Origin: Blautia sp. MSJ-19
GTDB taxonomy: Bacteria; Bacillota; Clostridia; Lachnospirales; Lachnospiraceae
Direction: 5' to 3'
Length of the DNA: 64,000 nucleotides
Assembly (NCBI RefSeq): GCF_018918125.1
Contig: NZ_JAHLQA010000034.1
Coordinates: 62,001 to 126,000, forward strand
Shown here: one piece after another, positions 53,736-60,370 of the stretch
Layout: every line of letters begins with the position of its first letter
How positions within the stretch are numbered: position 1 is the stretch's first letter
The notes under the pieces: generated by a model
What the model was told of the DNA's origin: nothing
The model's database searches: none
The model's input: the letters and a program-made list of their open reading frames with translations, nothing else
Made by a program: the position numbers and the translations under genes

Positions 53736-54498
53736 TTCATCTGCACCTGGATATGAGGAAATTGTTAGCTATGGTCCAAAGTGGTGGACAGAGTACAAAG
53801 AAATGAACGCTGTTTATATGTTTGAAGGATGGCTTCTGGATATTATGGCAAAGAAAATGGAACAGGAAGTTAAAAACCAGTTTCCATCGCAAGCCGACCT
53901 TCCGACTTTACTTGCGTATGAAAAGATGCTTAGAATTGAGAGCGATGTGGAATTGACCATACAAGAAAGAAGGAGAATAGCTGATATATATTATTATGGA
54001 ACTGGTCATTTAAGTGGTAGTGTTATCTTACAGCTTATCAGAGCATATACCGGTCACGAAGGAAAGGTGTACTGGGATGGATACACACTATGCATTGAAT
54101 TTAATAATAATGATGGCAGCTTTATTTCTTTGGGAATTTTGCAGAAAATAATCAGGAGAAGAATACCGGCACACATCCCTTTCCAGACGAAATGTACCTG
54201 TAAAGTAAGCCTTGGGTTAAGTGTAGAAACAGGAGCATGGGAGAAGTGTTTTATACAGGCAGGCTTGCTTCCAGACGTAAATATGGGATTAGGCATAGCC
54301 TGTGATGGAATTGCTGTAAAAACAACAGCACAAGCTGTTAAGATTACATATCCAATTGCCGGTGATTCTGGAAATGCCGGTATATATCCAATAATCAGTA
54401 CCGAATTGCAGACAGCAGGAGGAGATGTACTTCCGAAGGTAAAAACTGAAAGCTGGAAAGTAGTATATCCTGTCTGCGGTGATGCATTAGGAATATAA
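53719..54498 (+). CDS. XkdU/YmfQ-like tail protein
   Basis: The protein has 259 residues. It begins with MEIFYNSSAPGYEEIVSYGP, then SDVELTIQERRRIADIYYYG and VILQLIRAYTG, as in the YmfQ (DUF2313) family encoded directly after baseplate J. It is probably the tail tip or fibre-attachment protein. The start at 53719 lies 10 bases after GGGGAGG. Confidence 0.8.
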   Translation: MEIFYNSSAPGYEEIVSYGPKWWTEYKEMNAVYMFEGWLLDIMAKKMEQEVKNQFPSQADLPTLLAYEKMLRIESDVELTIQERRRIADIYYYGTGHLSGSVILQLIRAYTGHEGKVYWDGYTLCIEFNNNDGSFISLGILQKIIRRRIPAHIPFQTKCTCKVSLGLSVETGAWEKCFIQAGLLPDVNMGLGIACDGIAVKTTAQAVKITYPIAGDSGNAGIYPIISTELQTAGGDVLPKVKTESWKVVYPVCGDALGI

Positions 54499-54516
54499 AA
54501 AGAAGGAGGCTCCAGG

Positions 54517-54837
54517 ATGGCATTGCTTACAAATGCAGCAATTCAGGGGTATCGTGATTATACGAAACGCCGGATTGCTTATGCAAAGTATAAGATAGGC
54601 TCAACGTATTACAAAACGCCTATTGAATCAGTGACGATTACTTCAAACGAAATATTGGAGATAGCTTTCAAGATTGAGTTATCTTCCGGATCCGGTGAAG
54701 TGTCAGAAGTGCAACTGTATGATACTGATAACCAGTTATGGCTCTCTAAGGCAGAACGATTGAAAATGGATTCTGTTGCAGAGGGCTTTTCTTATATCGT
54801 ACAGTTGGAAATCTCAGAAGTTCTGAAAACATCATAA
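54517..54837 (+). CDS. Tail-region protein, unknown function
   Basis: The protein has 106 residues: MALLTNAAIQGYRDYTKRRI, then beta-rich (TITSNEILEIAFKIELSSGS). It follows the baseplate genes and precedes the tail-tip genes, so it is probably a small part of the distal tail. I do not recognise a family. AAGGAGG precedes the start. Confidence 0.6.
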   Translation: MALLTNAAIQGYRDYTKRRIAYAKYKIGSTYYKTPIESVTITSNEILEIAFKIELSSGSGEVSEVQLYDTDNQLWLSKAERLKMDSVAEGFSYIVQLEISEVLKTS

Positions 54838-54855
54838 CGGAAAGAAGGTGAGAAA

Positions 54856-55344
54856 ATGAGAAGTCTTGTGAACTGGAAAGACATGGTGTGCGAATTTCCC
54901 AATAGATTTGTACAGACTGTTGATGGGGACAAGGTTACCTTGCAGAGATCACCCGGAACAGTGAAAACGCAGGGAACTCCGCAGAATGCAACCAATTTTA
55001 ATACAATGGATTTGGCTGCACTGGAAGCTATGCTGATGTCTTCCGAGGCAATGAGAATGTTGCTGCGACAGAATGAGGAGCTGAAAGGAATTACCGGTGA
55101 GGTAATCGAAGCTACTCTGACGAACAGCCAGGTATATCCGCATAACAACTCTATCAAAACCTTACAGATCGTTACTCCGAGAAATACCAAAGATTATACG
55201 ATCACTGTTGAGGTTGTGAGCGTTACCGGCGGTGCGGCTGGTGAATTTGAAATCAGTGACAAATTACTGAATGGGTTCAAGATCAAATATACCGGTTCTG
55301 CTTCAAACGTTGCAGTTCGGTGTTATGTAAGAGGAGGCATCTAA
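54856..55344 (+). CDS. Tail-region structural protein, unknown family
   Basis: The protein has 162 residues. The N-terminal half (NRFVQTVDGDKVTLQRSPGT, QNATNFNTMDLAALEAMLMS) occurs in phage tail-tip proteins. The C-terminal half is a beta-sandwich-like region (TPRNTKDYTITVEVVSVTGG). It may link the baseplate to the receptor-binding protein. GAAGGTGAG precedes the start. Confidence 0.6.
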   Translation: MRSLVNWKDMVCEFPNRFVQTVDGDKVTLQRSPGTVKTQGTPQNATNFNTMDLAALEAMLMSSEAMRMLLRQNEELKGITGEVIEATLTNSQVYPHNNSIKTLQIVTPRNTKDYTITVEVVSVTGGAAGEFEISDKLLNGFKIKYTGSASNVAVRCYVRGGI

Positions 55345-55345
55345 A

Positions 55346-55516
55346 ATGGCAAATGTGATCATTCCGAATCAGGAAAGAAGGGCAGATGCAGAATTTATCA
55401 TGAAATCCTACGGGGTGGATAGAAATAATTCTGTAATGAGAGAAGCGGCGGAAGTAGCAGCTGCAAGAACAAATGAAGCAGTTAGATCAGCAGAGAGCAG
55501 AAGGAGATATTACTGA
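55346..55516 (+). CDS. Small tail-region protein (56 aa)
   Basis: GAGGAGG lies 10 bases before the ATG at 55346, and the frame runs 56 codons to TGA, which overlaps the next gene's ATG (ATGA). The protein is hydrophilic and helical (MANVIIPNQERRADAEFIMK; ends SAESRRRYY). The coupling to neighbours supports a real gene. The function is unknown. Confidence 0.65.
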   Translation: MANVIIPNQERRADAEFIMKSYGVDRNNSVMREAAEVAAARTNEAVRSAESRRRYY

Positions 55517-55881
55517 TGAAAGTTATCAAATTGCCTGAAAATGGCACGAATTTTGTAGATTATGAAGTCAGTGGAAAATCTATTGATTTTGGCGATGGAG
55601 AAATGTCTTTCCGGGTTGATAAAAAAGAGAGAGACTACGAAGTGACTATTGATATTTGCCAGGATTATACCGGCGGTCTTGTAATGGGAGCCAGTGCCGG
55701 TGACAAATATGTAGCTCAGCTTACTATCCCGGCAAGGGAATATACAGAAACAGAGAAAGAAAATCCGAATTATAATCCGGATGCAGAAGGAGGAACTGAA
55801 CAGCCGACTATTATGGAACGCAAAGCAGTTCCTTTTTCTATGGATAAATGTACACTGACTTTATGGGAAATGGAGGAGTAA
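55516..55881 (+). CDS. Protein encoded just before the DGR target, unknown function
   Basis: The protein has 121 residues, beta-rich and acidic: MKVIKLPENGTNFVDYEVSG, then YTGGLVMGASAGDKYVAQLT. It overlaps the 56-residue gene by one base and ends 3 bases before the DGR target gene. It could be a chaperone or adaptor for the variable protein, a guess based only on position. Confidence 0.6.
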   Translation: MKVIKLPENGTNFVDYEVSGKSIDFGDGEMSFRVDKKERDYEVTIDICQDYTGGLVMGASAGDKYVAQLTIPAREYTETEKENPNYNPDAEGGTEQPTIMERKAVPFSMDKCTLTLWEMEE

Positions 55882-55884
55882 ACG

Positions 55885-56931
55885 ATGCCGAATTTTGACG
55901 ATCTGAAATTATCTATCGAAGCACTGTCCGGTGGAAAGAACACCGTATTATTTGATGATCTGGGAATGCCTTCTGTAATGGTTCCATTCCCGAAACTGAA
56001 AATGTCTGATCTGATTGCAGGAGGAAGTGAAAACATTCACCCGGCATTCAGTGTGGACGGAGTAGAAAAGAGCGTCATCTATGTTTCAAAATATCAGAAC
56101 ATCGTCCTGAATGAGCGTGGATATTCTCTTCCAATGCGTGACCCAAGAGCAAGCCTGAATTTCGATCAGGCAGTTACATATTGCCGAAATAAAGGAAAAG
56201 GATGGAGCCTTACACCTTACTCTCTGTGGTCCGCTATTGCTTTATGGTGTCGCAAAAACGGAACCATGCCGAGAGGCAACAACAATTACGGTGCCGATCA
56301 CGCATACGGACATGAAAAAGGCGTTCCGACTCATTACGATAGTGGGAAAATTGCCCGATGTGCAACCGGATCTGGACCGAACACATGGAACCATAACTGG
56401 ATGCCGGATGGAATTGCAGACCTGAACGGCAACGTTTGGGAATGGTGTGCAGGTATGCGGCTGAAGGATGGAGAAATCCAGATCATTCCATATGCAAACT
56501 GCATGGCTGCTGATGCAAGTATGGGTGCAAGCTCCACCCTTTGGAAAGCCATTGCCGCAGATGGCACACTGGTTGAACCTGGAACTTCCGGCACTCTAAA
56601 ATGGGATGTTGTTTCTGGAAAGATTCAGCTTACTGAAGGCGATATAACACCGAAAGATCAGGGCTATTGGTTACCGTATAACACGATGTTAAACGATGGA
56701 CTTTTCGTTGTTCCAGAGCTGGCAAAAGCTCTCCTTCTGTATCCGGATGAGCCGGGCGGTGATTATGGTGGAGATTATCATGGACTGAATACTTCGGGAG
56801 AGCGTTTGCCGATCTGTGGTGGCGGCTGGTCCGGCACTTCGAATGCTGGTGTGTTCCGCGTGCACCTGCACTATTCACGTTCCTACTCGTTCACGTGCAT
56901 CGGCTTCCGCTCCGCTTACTGTGAACTGTAA
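55885..56931 (+). CDS. DGR-diversified receptor-binding protein (C-type lectin/FGE-like fold)
   Basis: The protein has 348 residues. The N-terminal 60 residues probably attach it to the tail. From about residue 65 it is FGE-sulfatase-like: SLPMRDPRASLNFDQAVTYC, LTPYSLWSAIALWC, NGNVWEWCAG (181-190). It ends in IGFRSAYCEL, typical of DGR targets. The last 43 residues contain the variable repeat. Ten residues there differ from the template (314, 316, 317, 325, 327, 329, 330, 334, 336, 338): now G, S, G, R, H, H, Y, Y, F and C where TR encodes S or N. It most likely contacts the host receptor at the tail tip. Confidence 0.93.
   Translation: MPNFDDLKLSIEALSGGKNTVLFDDLGMPSVMVPFPKLKMSDLIAGGSENIHPAFSVDGVEKSVIYVSKYQNIVLNERGYSLPMRDPRASLNFDQAVTYCRNKGKGWSLTPYSLWSAIALWCRKNGTMPRGNNNYGADHAYGHEKGVPTHYDSGKIARCATGSGPNTWNHNWMPDGIADLNGNVWEWCAGMRLKDGEIQIIPYANCMAADASMGASSTLWKAIAADGTLVEPGTSGTLKWDVVSGKIQLTEGDITPKDQGYWLPYNTMLNDGLFVVPELAKALLLYPDEPGGDYGGDYHGLNTSGERLPICGGGWSGTSNAGVFRVHLHYSRSYSFTCIGFRSAYCEL
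56801..56917 (+). repeat. DGR variable repeat (VR)
   Basis: These 117 bases align without gaps to the template repeat at 57476-57592. They differ at 15 positions, and at all 15 TR has A: five are now G, six T and four C. None of the 90 non-adenine TR positions differs. The G/C-rich 3' end CATCGGCTTCCGCTCCGCTT is identical in both and is the likely initiation site of mutagenic homing. Confidence 0.97.
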
Positions 56932-56954
56932 AACTGAGAACTGTGTACTGTTCT

Positions 56955-56972
56955 GCCCTACGATAGTAGGGC
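56955..56972 (+). other. Hairpin downstream of VR with a GRNA-type tetraloop
   Basis: GCCCTAC (56955-56961) and GTAGGGC (56966-56972) form a perfect 7-bp stem around the loop GATA. DGRs such as that of phage BPP-1 have a hairpin with a GRNA tetraloop (R is A or G) downstream of VR that helps target recognition. It begins 23 bases after the target gene's stop codon. No T run follows, so it is not a normal terminator. Confidence 0.7.
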
Positions 56973-56998
56973 AATAGAAAAATGGAGGCTGCGAAAGT

Positions 56999-57451
56999 AT
57001 GGAGGAAAGCCAGAACACTGGAACTGTTACAAAAGATGATTCCTTCCAGATTCTTCAGAAGGTCGAAGATATGATAGGCTATGCATATCCGTTCATAAAG
57101 AAATGGAGTGTTGCCGATAAATATGCCATTGGAAATGATCTGATGGATTGCATGAAGAAATTACTTCGATTATCAGTAGATATCAGGGAGAAATATTATA
57201 AAAAAACTACTCTGGGAGATTTTGACAGAGAGAATAAAACTCTGCAAGAATTTATCAAAGTAGCATATGACCTGAATATTCTAAAAGGGTTGTCCAGTTA
57301 CAAAGAATGGAACAGACGTTCAGAAGAAATAGGCAGAATGATAGGCGGATTCATTAATAAAGTGAATGAAATAAACTCTGTTGCTGACAATACGGCTACT
57401 CAACAACAGAAATCTTCCAGATATGGAAACAGCCGATACAAAAGACATTAA
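56999..57451 (+). CDS. avd: Avd, DGR accessory variability determinant
   Basis: The protein has 150 residues, of which about 120 are an Avd-like four-helix bundle: DSFQILQKVEDMIGYAYPFI, then KWSVADKYAIGNDLMDCMKK and LQEFIKVAYDLNIL, and a basic tail (SSRYGNSRYKRH). Avd forms a pentamer that binds the reverse transcriptase and the template RNA and is needed for mutagenic retrohoming. GGAGG is 10 bases before the start. It lies between the target gene and TR, the common order. Confidence 0.92.
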   Translation: MEESQNTGTVTKDDSFQILQKVEDMIGYAYPFIKKWSVADKYAIGNDLMDCMKKLLRLSVDIREKYYKKTTLGDFDRENKTLQEFIKVAYDLNILKGLSSYKEWNRRSEEIGRMIGGFINKVNEINSVADNTATQQQKSSRYGNSRYKRH

Positions 57452-57475
57452 GTATTTTCGTAGGGAATGGGTTAT

Positions 57476-57592
57476 AGCGTTTGCCGATCTGTGGTGGCAG
57501 CTGGAACAACACTTCGAATGCTGGTGTGTTCAACGTGAACCTGAACAATTCACGTTCCAACTCGAACACGAACATCGGCTTCCGCTCCGCTT
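57476..57592 (+). repeat. DGR template repeat (TR)
   Basis: It begins 24 bases after the avd stop and ends 208 bases before the RT start. Read in the VR frame it has ten AAC/AAT codons, the codon type that gives many amino acids but no stop when A is changed; nine of these and one AGC are altered in VR. The RNA from TR plus the following spacer (57593-57800) is the likely reverse transcriptase template and binding site. The spacer holds no convincing gene. Confidence 0.97.
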
Positions 57593-57800
57593 TACCCTCA
57601 TATGCCAGAATCGGGAACTCTAAGGACTACCGACAGTGCGAGGGGATAAAGGAACCTGTTTCCACTCCGGCTGAAAAGTAGGAGAAAAATGGTGCTGTGT
57701 TGATGGCACTTTGCAGACATGGCATCGGTTGTGGAGGCTGCCAGTACCTATGAGAAAACCGTCAAACACAACAAAATGATGAAATGCAGAGGGAGAATCA

Positions 57801-58940
57801 ATGAAAATCAAGCATGTTTTTGACTTGATATTCTCTGACGAAAATCTGTATGAGGCAATCCAGGATGCATCAAAGGGCAGAAGATACAACAAAGATGTTC
57901 TTCGCGTCCAGCATGATATTTGGAATGTCATTGAACAGATACAACAGGATGTACGCTCTGGTGAATACACGATTGATAAGCATTATATCTTTTATGTTTA
58001 TGAACCTAAAAAGAGAATGATCATGTCGATCACGTTTTACCACCGCATTGTGCAATGGGCGATATATCGTGTCATAAATCCCCTGTTGGTAAAAGGATAT
58101 ATCAAAGATTCTTATGGCTGTATTCCTGGAAGAGGTTCACTTGCTGCCATGCAAAGATTACGGTACTGGATAAAGTCTGTAGAACATAAGCCTGGCACAT
58201 GGTACTACCTTAAACTGGATATCAGCAAATACTTTTACCGGATATCTCACGAAGTATTGAAGGAGATTCTGGAAAGGAAAATTAAAGATCAACAGCTTTT
58301 GCAAATTCTGTATAACATTATAGATTGCCAGCATACGCCATTTGGATTACCACCCGGCAAAAGTCCAGGAGAGGTGCCTTTGGAGGAAAGGCTTTATGAT
58401 GTGGGTATACCGGTAGGAAATTTGTTATCGCAGGTATTTGCGAATATTTACTTGGATGTACTGGATCAGTTCTGTAAAAGAACACTGTGCATCCATTTTT
58501 ATGTCAGATATATGGATGATATTATCATCCTGTCAGACAACAAAGAACAGCTTCACATATGGAAAGCTGAAATCCAGGAATTTATAGAAACAACATTACG
58601 GTTATCTCTGAACCAAAAGACTTGCATACGTCCAATATCACAGGGCATAGAGTTTGTAGGCTATCGGATATGGCCGCATTATGTAACTATCAGGAAAAGT
58701 ACCACATTGGAGATGAAACGCCACCTCAGAAGGAAAGTAGAGGAATACAATGCTGGACTGATTGAGATGGAAGTGGTGACTGCCACATTGAAATCCTATT
58801 TGGGTATGCTGGATCACTGCGATTGCAAAGAGTTCCGGAAAGAACTGATTGATTCGGTGGTCCTTGATAGAAACAAGGTTATAGGAGAAATAGCCTATGA
58901 AGTTGAAAATTATAGCGAAGCTATGGTCTGCGGTTTATGA
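57801..58940 (+). CDS. DGR reverse transcriptase
   Basis: The protein has 379 residues. RT motifs in order: YGCIPGRGSLAAMQRL (motif 2 region, about 105-120), YLKLDISKYFYRISH (about 136-150), GIPVGNLLSQVFANIYLD (about 202-219) and YVRYMDDIIILS (YMDD at 237-240), then GIEFVGYRI. The GNLLSQ form in motif 4, in place of QGxxxSP, is the DGR hallmark. No integrase, maturase or protease domain is attached. It copies TR RNA with errors at adenines, and the cDNA replaces VR. AGGGAG precedes the start. Confidence 0.96.
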   Translation: MKIKHVFDLIFSDENLYEAIQDASKGRRYNKDVLRVQHDIWNVIEQIQQDVRSGEYTIDKHYIFYVYEPKKRMIMSITFYHRIVQWAIYRVINPLLVKGYIKDSYGCIPGRGSLAAMQRLRYWIKSVEHKPGTWYYLKLDISKYFYRISHEVLKEILERKIKDQQLLQILYNIIDCQHTPFGLPPGKSPGEVPLEERLYDVGIPVGNLLSQVFANIYLDVLDQFCKRTLCIHFYVRYMDDIIILSDNKEQLHIWKAEIQEFIETTLRLSLNQKTCIRPISQGIEFVGYRIWPHYVTIRKSTTLEMKRHLRRKVEEYNAGLIEMEVVTATLKSYLGMLDHCDCKEFRKELIDSVVLDRNKVIGEIAYEVENYSEAMVCGL

Positions 58941-59100
58941 CCTCCTGTTCTACATTGATGGAAAATCGAATAAAAGTCTCGACCAGATACACAATGATCT
59001 GGATATCATAGAGGCTATGTGTCGCCCGTATGCAGATGCAGACGATGTGGAATGGCAGGAAGAAACGTCAGGAGGGGGAGGAGGTGAGAACGATGGATGA
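58897..59100 (+). CDS. Small protein overlapping the RT 3' end, unknown function
   Basis: The protein has 67 residues, beginning MKLKIIAKLWSAVYDLLFYI, amphipathic or membrane-associated, with an acidic and glycine-rich C-terminus. AGGAG lies 10 bases before the ATG. The start lies 44 bases inside the RT gene in another frame, and the end overlaps the next gene by 8 bases. Whether it belongs to the DGR or to the lysis genes is unclear. Confidence 0.55.
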   Translation: MKLKIIAKLWSAVYDLLFYIDGKSNKSLDQIHNDLDIIEAMCRPYADADDVEWQEETSGGGGGENDG

Positions 59101-59401
59101 GTATATCACTCGTGCCGAACACGAAGAGTTTTGCAGAAGGTTGGATTCTGAGAATAATCGGCAAAACCGCAGGATTGAAATCCTGGAAGGCACGACAAAG
59201 CAAATTTCAGAGCTGACAACCTCCGTACAGAAACTTGCAATGTCAGTTGAAAGTATGGTGAAAGAACAAGGCCGCCAGGGTGACAGATTGGAAGCACTGG
59301 AAAACCGGGACGGAGAAATGTGGAGGAAGGTTACAGGATATGTCCTGACAACCATCATAGGGATTGCAATCGGTTTCCTGTCAAAACAGATAGGCTTTTA
59401 A
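59093..59401 (+). CDS. XhlA-like protein with coiled coil and C-terminal membrane segment
   Basis: The protein has 102 residues. A hydrophilic coiled coil (EILEGTTKQISELTTSVQKL ...) is followed by one membrane segment VTGYVLTTIIGIAIGFL at the C-terminus, the XhlA-like layout. Such proteins assist holin and endolysin in host lysis. GGAGGAGG precedes the start. Confidence 0.75.
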   Translation: MDEYITRAEHEEFCRRLDSENNRQNRRIEILEGTTKQISELTTSVQKLAMSVESMVKEQGRQGDRLEALENRDGEMWRKVTGYVLTTIIGIAIGFLSKQIGF

Positions 59402-59589
59402 AGTTTTCCACATTTTTATCCACAAGCTCACATAAATGAGTTGATAACAAAACAGAGCTCGTTTATTTGCTGTTTTAACGGAGTTTTGTTCTTATGTGAG
59501 GAAATGTTTGCCAAAGTATTTCAAAGCTGTGCCTGAGCCTGTCAGAATGATTGTACAGCGTGTTAAGAGGTAGGAAGGAAGTAAAGAAG
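59402..59589 (+). other. Intergenic region with DnaA-box-like elements and an inverted repeat
   Basis: TTTTCCACA (59404-59412) and TTATCCACA (59416-59424) lie 3 bases apart; the second is a perfect DnaA box. AACAAAAC (59446-59453) and GTTTTGTT (59483-59490) form an inverted repeat with partly paired contents. A 25-codon frame (GTG 59496 to TAG 59573) encodes a basic peptide, RKCLPKYFKAVPEP in part, with a distant GGAG; I cannot confirm it. No larger gene is seen. Confidence 0.4.
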
Positions 59590-59931
59590 TTGAGTAGAAG
59601 AAATTCTCGCCGTAAGAGGCAGAAAAAAAGAAAAGTACAGGAGCTGATTAAAAAGCTTGGTACATTGAACATTGTGCTTATATGTGTATTCGTTTACATG
59701 ATGTATATAAACTGGAAAATGCTTGCAGTATTCTCCCAGTGTGGTTCCGCACCGGAATCAGCGTGGTGTGCTTTGATTGCAGCATTGCTCGGTGAATGCG
59801 GCATCTGTGGATGGATAAAAACCAGTAAAGAAAAGCACAGAAGGAAACAAGACTATAATGAGCCGTCTGATCCTGGTGGAGAATATCAGGGAGATACAGG
59901 CGATAATGAAGGAATGGAGGATGAAGAATAA
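59590..59931 (+). CDS. Phage membrane protein near the holin gene
   Basis: The protein has 113 residues from a TTG start with AGGAAGGAAG upstream. A very basic N-terminus (SRRNSRRKRQKKRKVQEL) precedes two membrane segments (LNIVLICVFVYMMYI and ALIAALLGECGICGWI) and an acidic tail. It occurs beside holins in Clostridia phages and may be a second lysis-related membrane protein. Earlier in-frame TTG/GTG starts (59551, 59560) are possible. Confidence 0.6.
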   Translation: MSRRNSRRKRQKKRKVQELIKKLGTLNIVLICVFVYMMYINWKMLAVFSQCGSAPESAWCALIAALLGECGICGWIKTSKEKHRRKQDYNEPSDPGGEYQGDTGDNEGMEDEE

Positions 59932-60236
59932 TGATGAATTTTGAAACATTTTTACTGTTACTGATGATCGTATCTGTACTGACCGGACTTGTGACAGAAG
60001 GAATCAAGAAGCTACTGGATGAGGCAAAAAAACCGTACCGGTCAAATCTGCTTGCTGGAGTTGTTGCGGTCATTCTGTCCGTTGCAGTAGATACCGGATA
60101 TATGATTCTGACTGAAACACTTATGAATGAAAAAATGGCAGTGATTTTAATTGCTTTAGTGTTGCTGTCATGGCTGTGTGCAATGGTCGGATACGATAAA
60201 GTGATTCAGGCAATTTCTCAGTTCAAAGTATTGTGA
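59931..60236 (+). CDS. Holin
   Basis: The protein has 101 residues and three hydrophobic segments (FETFLLLLMIVSVLTGLVTE; LLAGVVAVILSVAVDTGYMI; AVILIALVLLSWLCAMVG) with basic residues between, as in Firmicutes phage holins. It would make the membrane lesion that lets the endolysin out. The ATG overlaps the previous stop, with GGAGG upstream. A second ATG follows directly. Confidence 0.8.
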   Translation: MMNFETFLLLLMIVSVLTGLVTEGIKKLLDEAKKPYRSNLLAGVVAVILSVAVDTGYMILTETLMNEKMAVILIALVLLSWLCAMVGYDKVIQAISQFKVL

Positions 60237-60370
60237 TTACTGTTGCAGGCATTGCAGCGGTTGGAGGCATTTGCCTTCTGGCTGCACTGGCAAGAGAAAC
60301 CGGAAGATGGTTTGAAGATGTCTGCGGATTTATGGACGAGCTGGACGAGACTGGAGGTGATCGGAGATGA
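60233..60370 (+). CDS. Small membrane protein between holin and endolysin (45 aa)
   Basis: GTG at 60233 overlaps the holin stop (GTGA) and the frame ends at 60370, overlapping the endolysin start. The peptide has one membrane segment (ITVAGIAAVGGICLLAALA) and an acidic soluble part (WFEDVCGFMDELDET). It lacks its own ribosome binding site, so translation would be coupled to the holin. It could be a spanin-like or holin-modulating peptide; unknown. Confidence 0.55.
   Translation: MITVAGIAAVGGICLLAALARETGRWFEDVCGFMDELDETGGDRR

Noticed and set aside
55346..55881. Second variable repeat in the genes before the DGR target
   Set aside because: I looked for the TR core (GGCTTCCGCTCCGCT and the AAC-rich part) elsewhere in the window and found only the VR at 56801-56917. 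A remote VR outside the window is not excluded.
57381..57681. Two plus-strand frames running through TR (57381-57623 and 57481-57681)
   Set aside because: They only read the template repeat and its flanks; one reads as a VR-like peptide because TR is a copy of the target gene's end. Neither has a start signal.
57719..57823. 34-codon frame between TR and RT (starts MASVVEAASTYEKTVKH)
   Set aside because: There is no ribosome binding site and it overlaps the RT start in another frame. The stretch is better explained as spacer RNA bound by RT and Avd. Conservation at protein level would reopen it.
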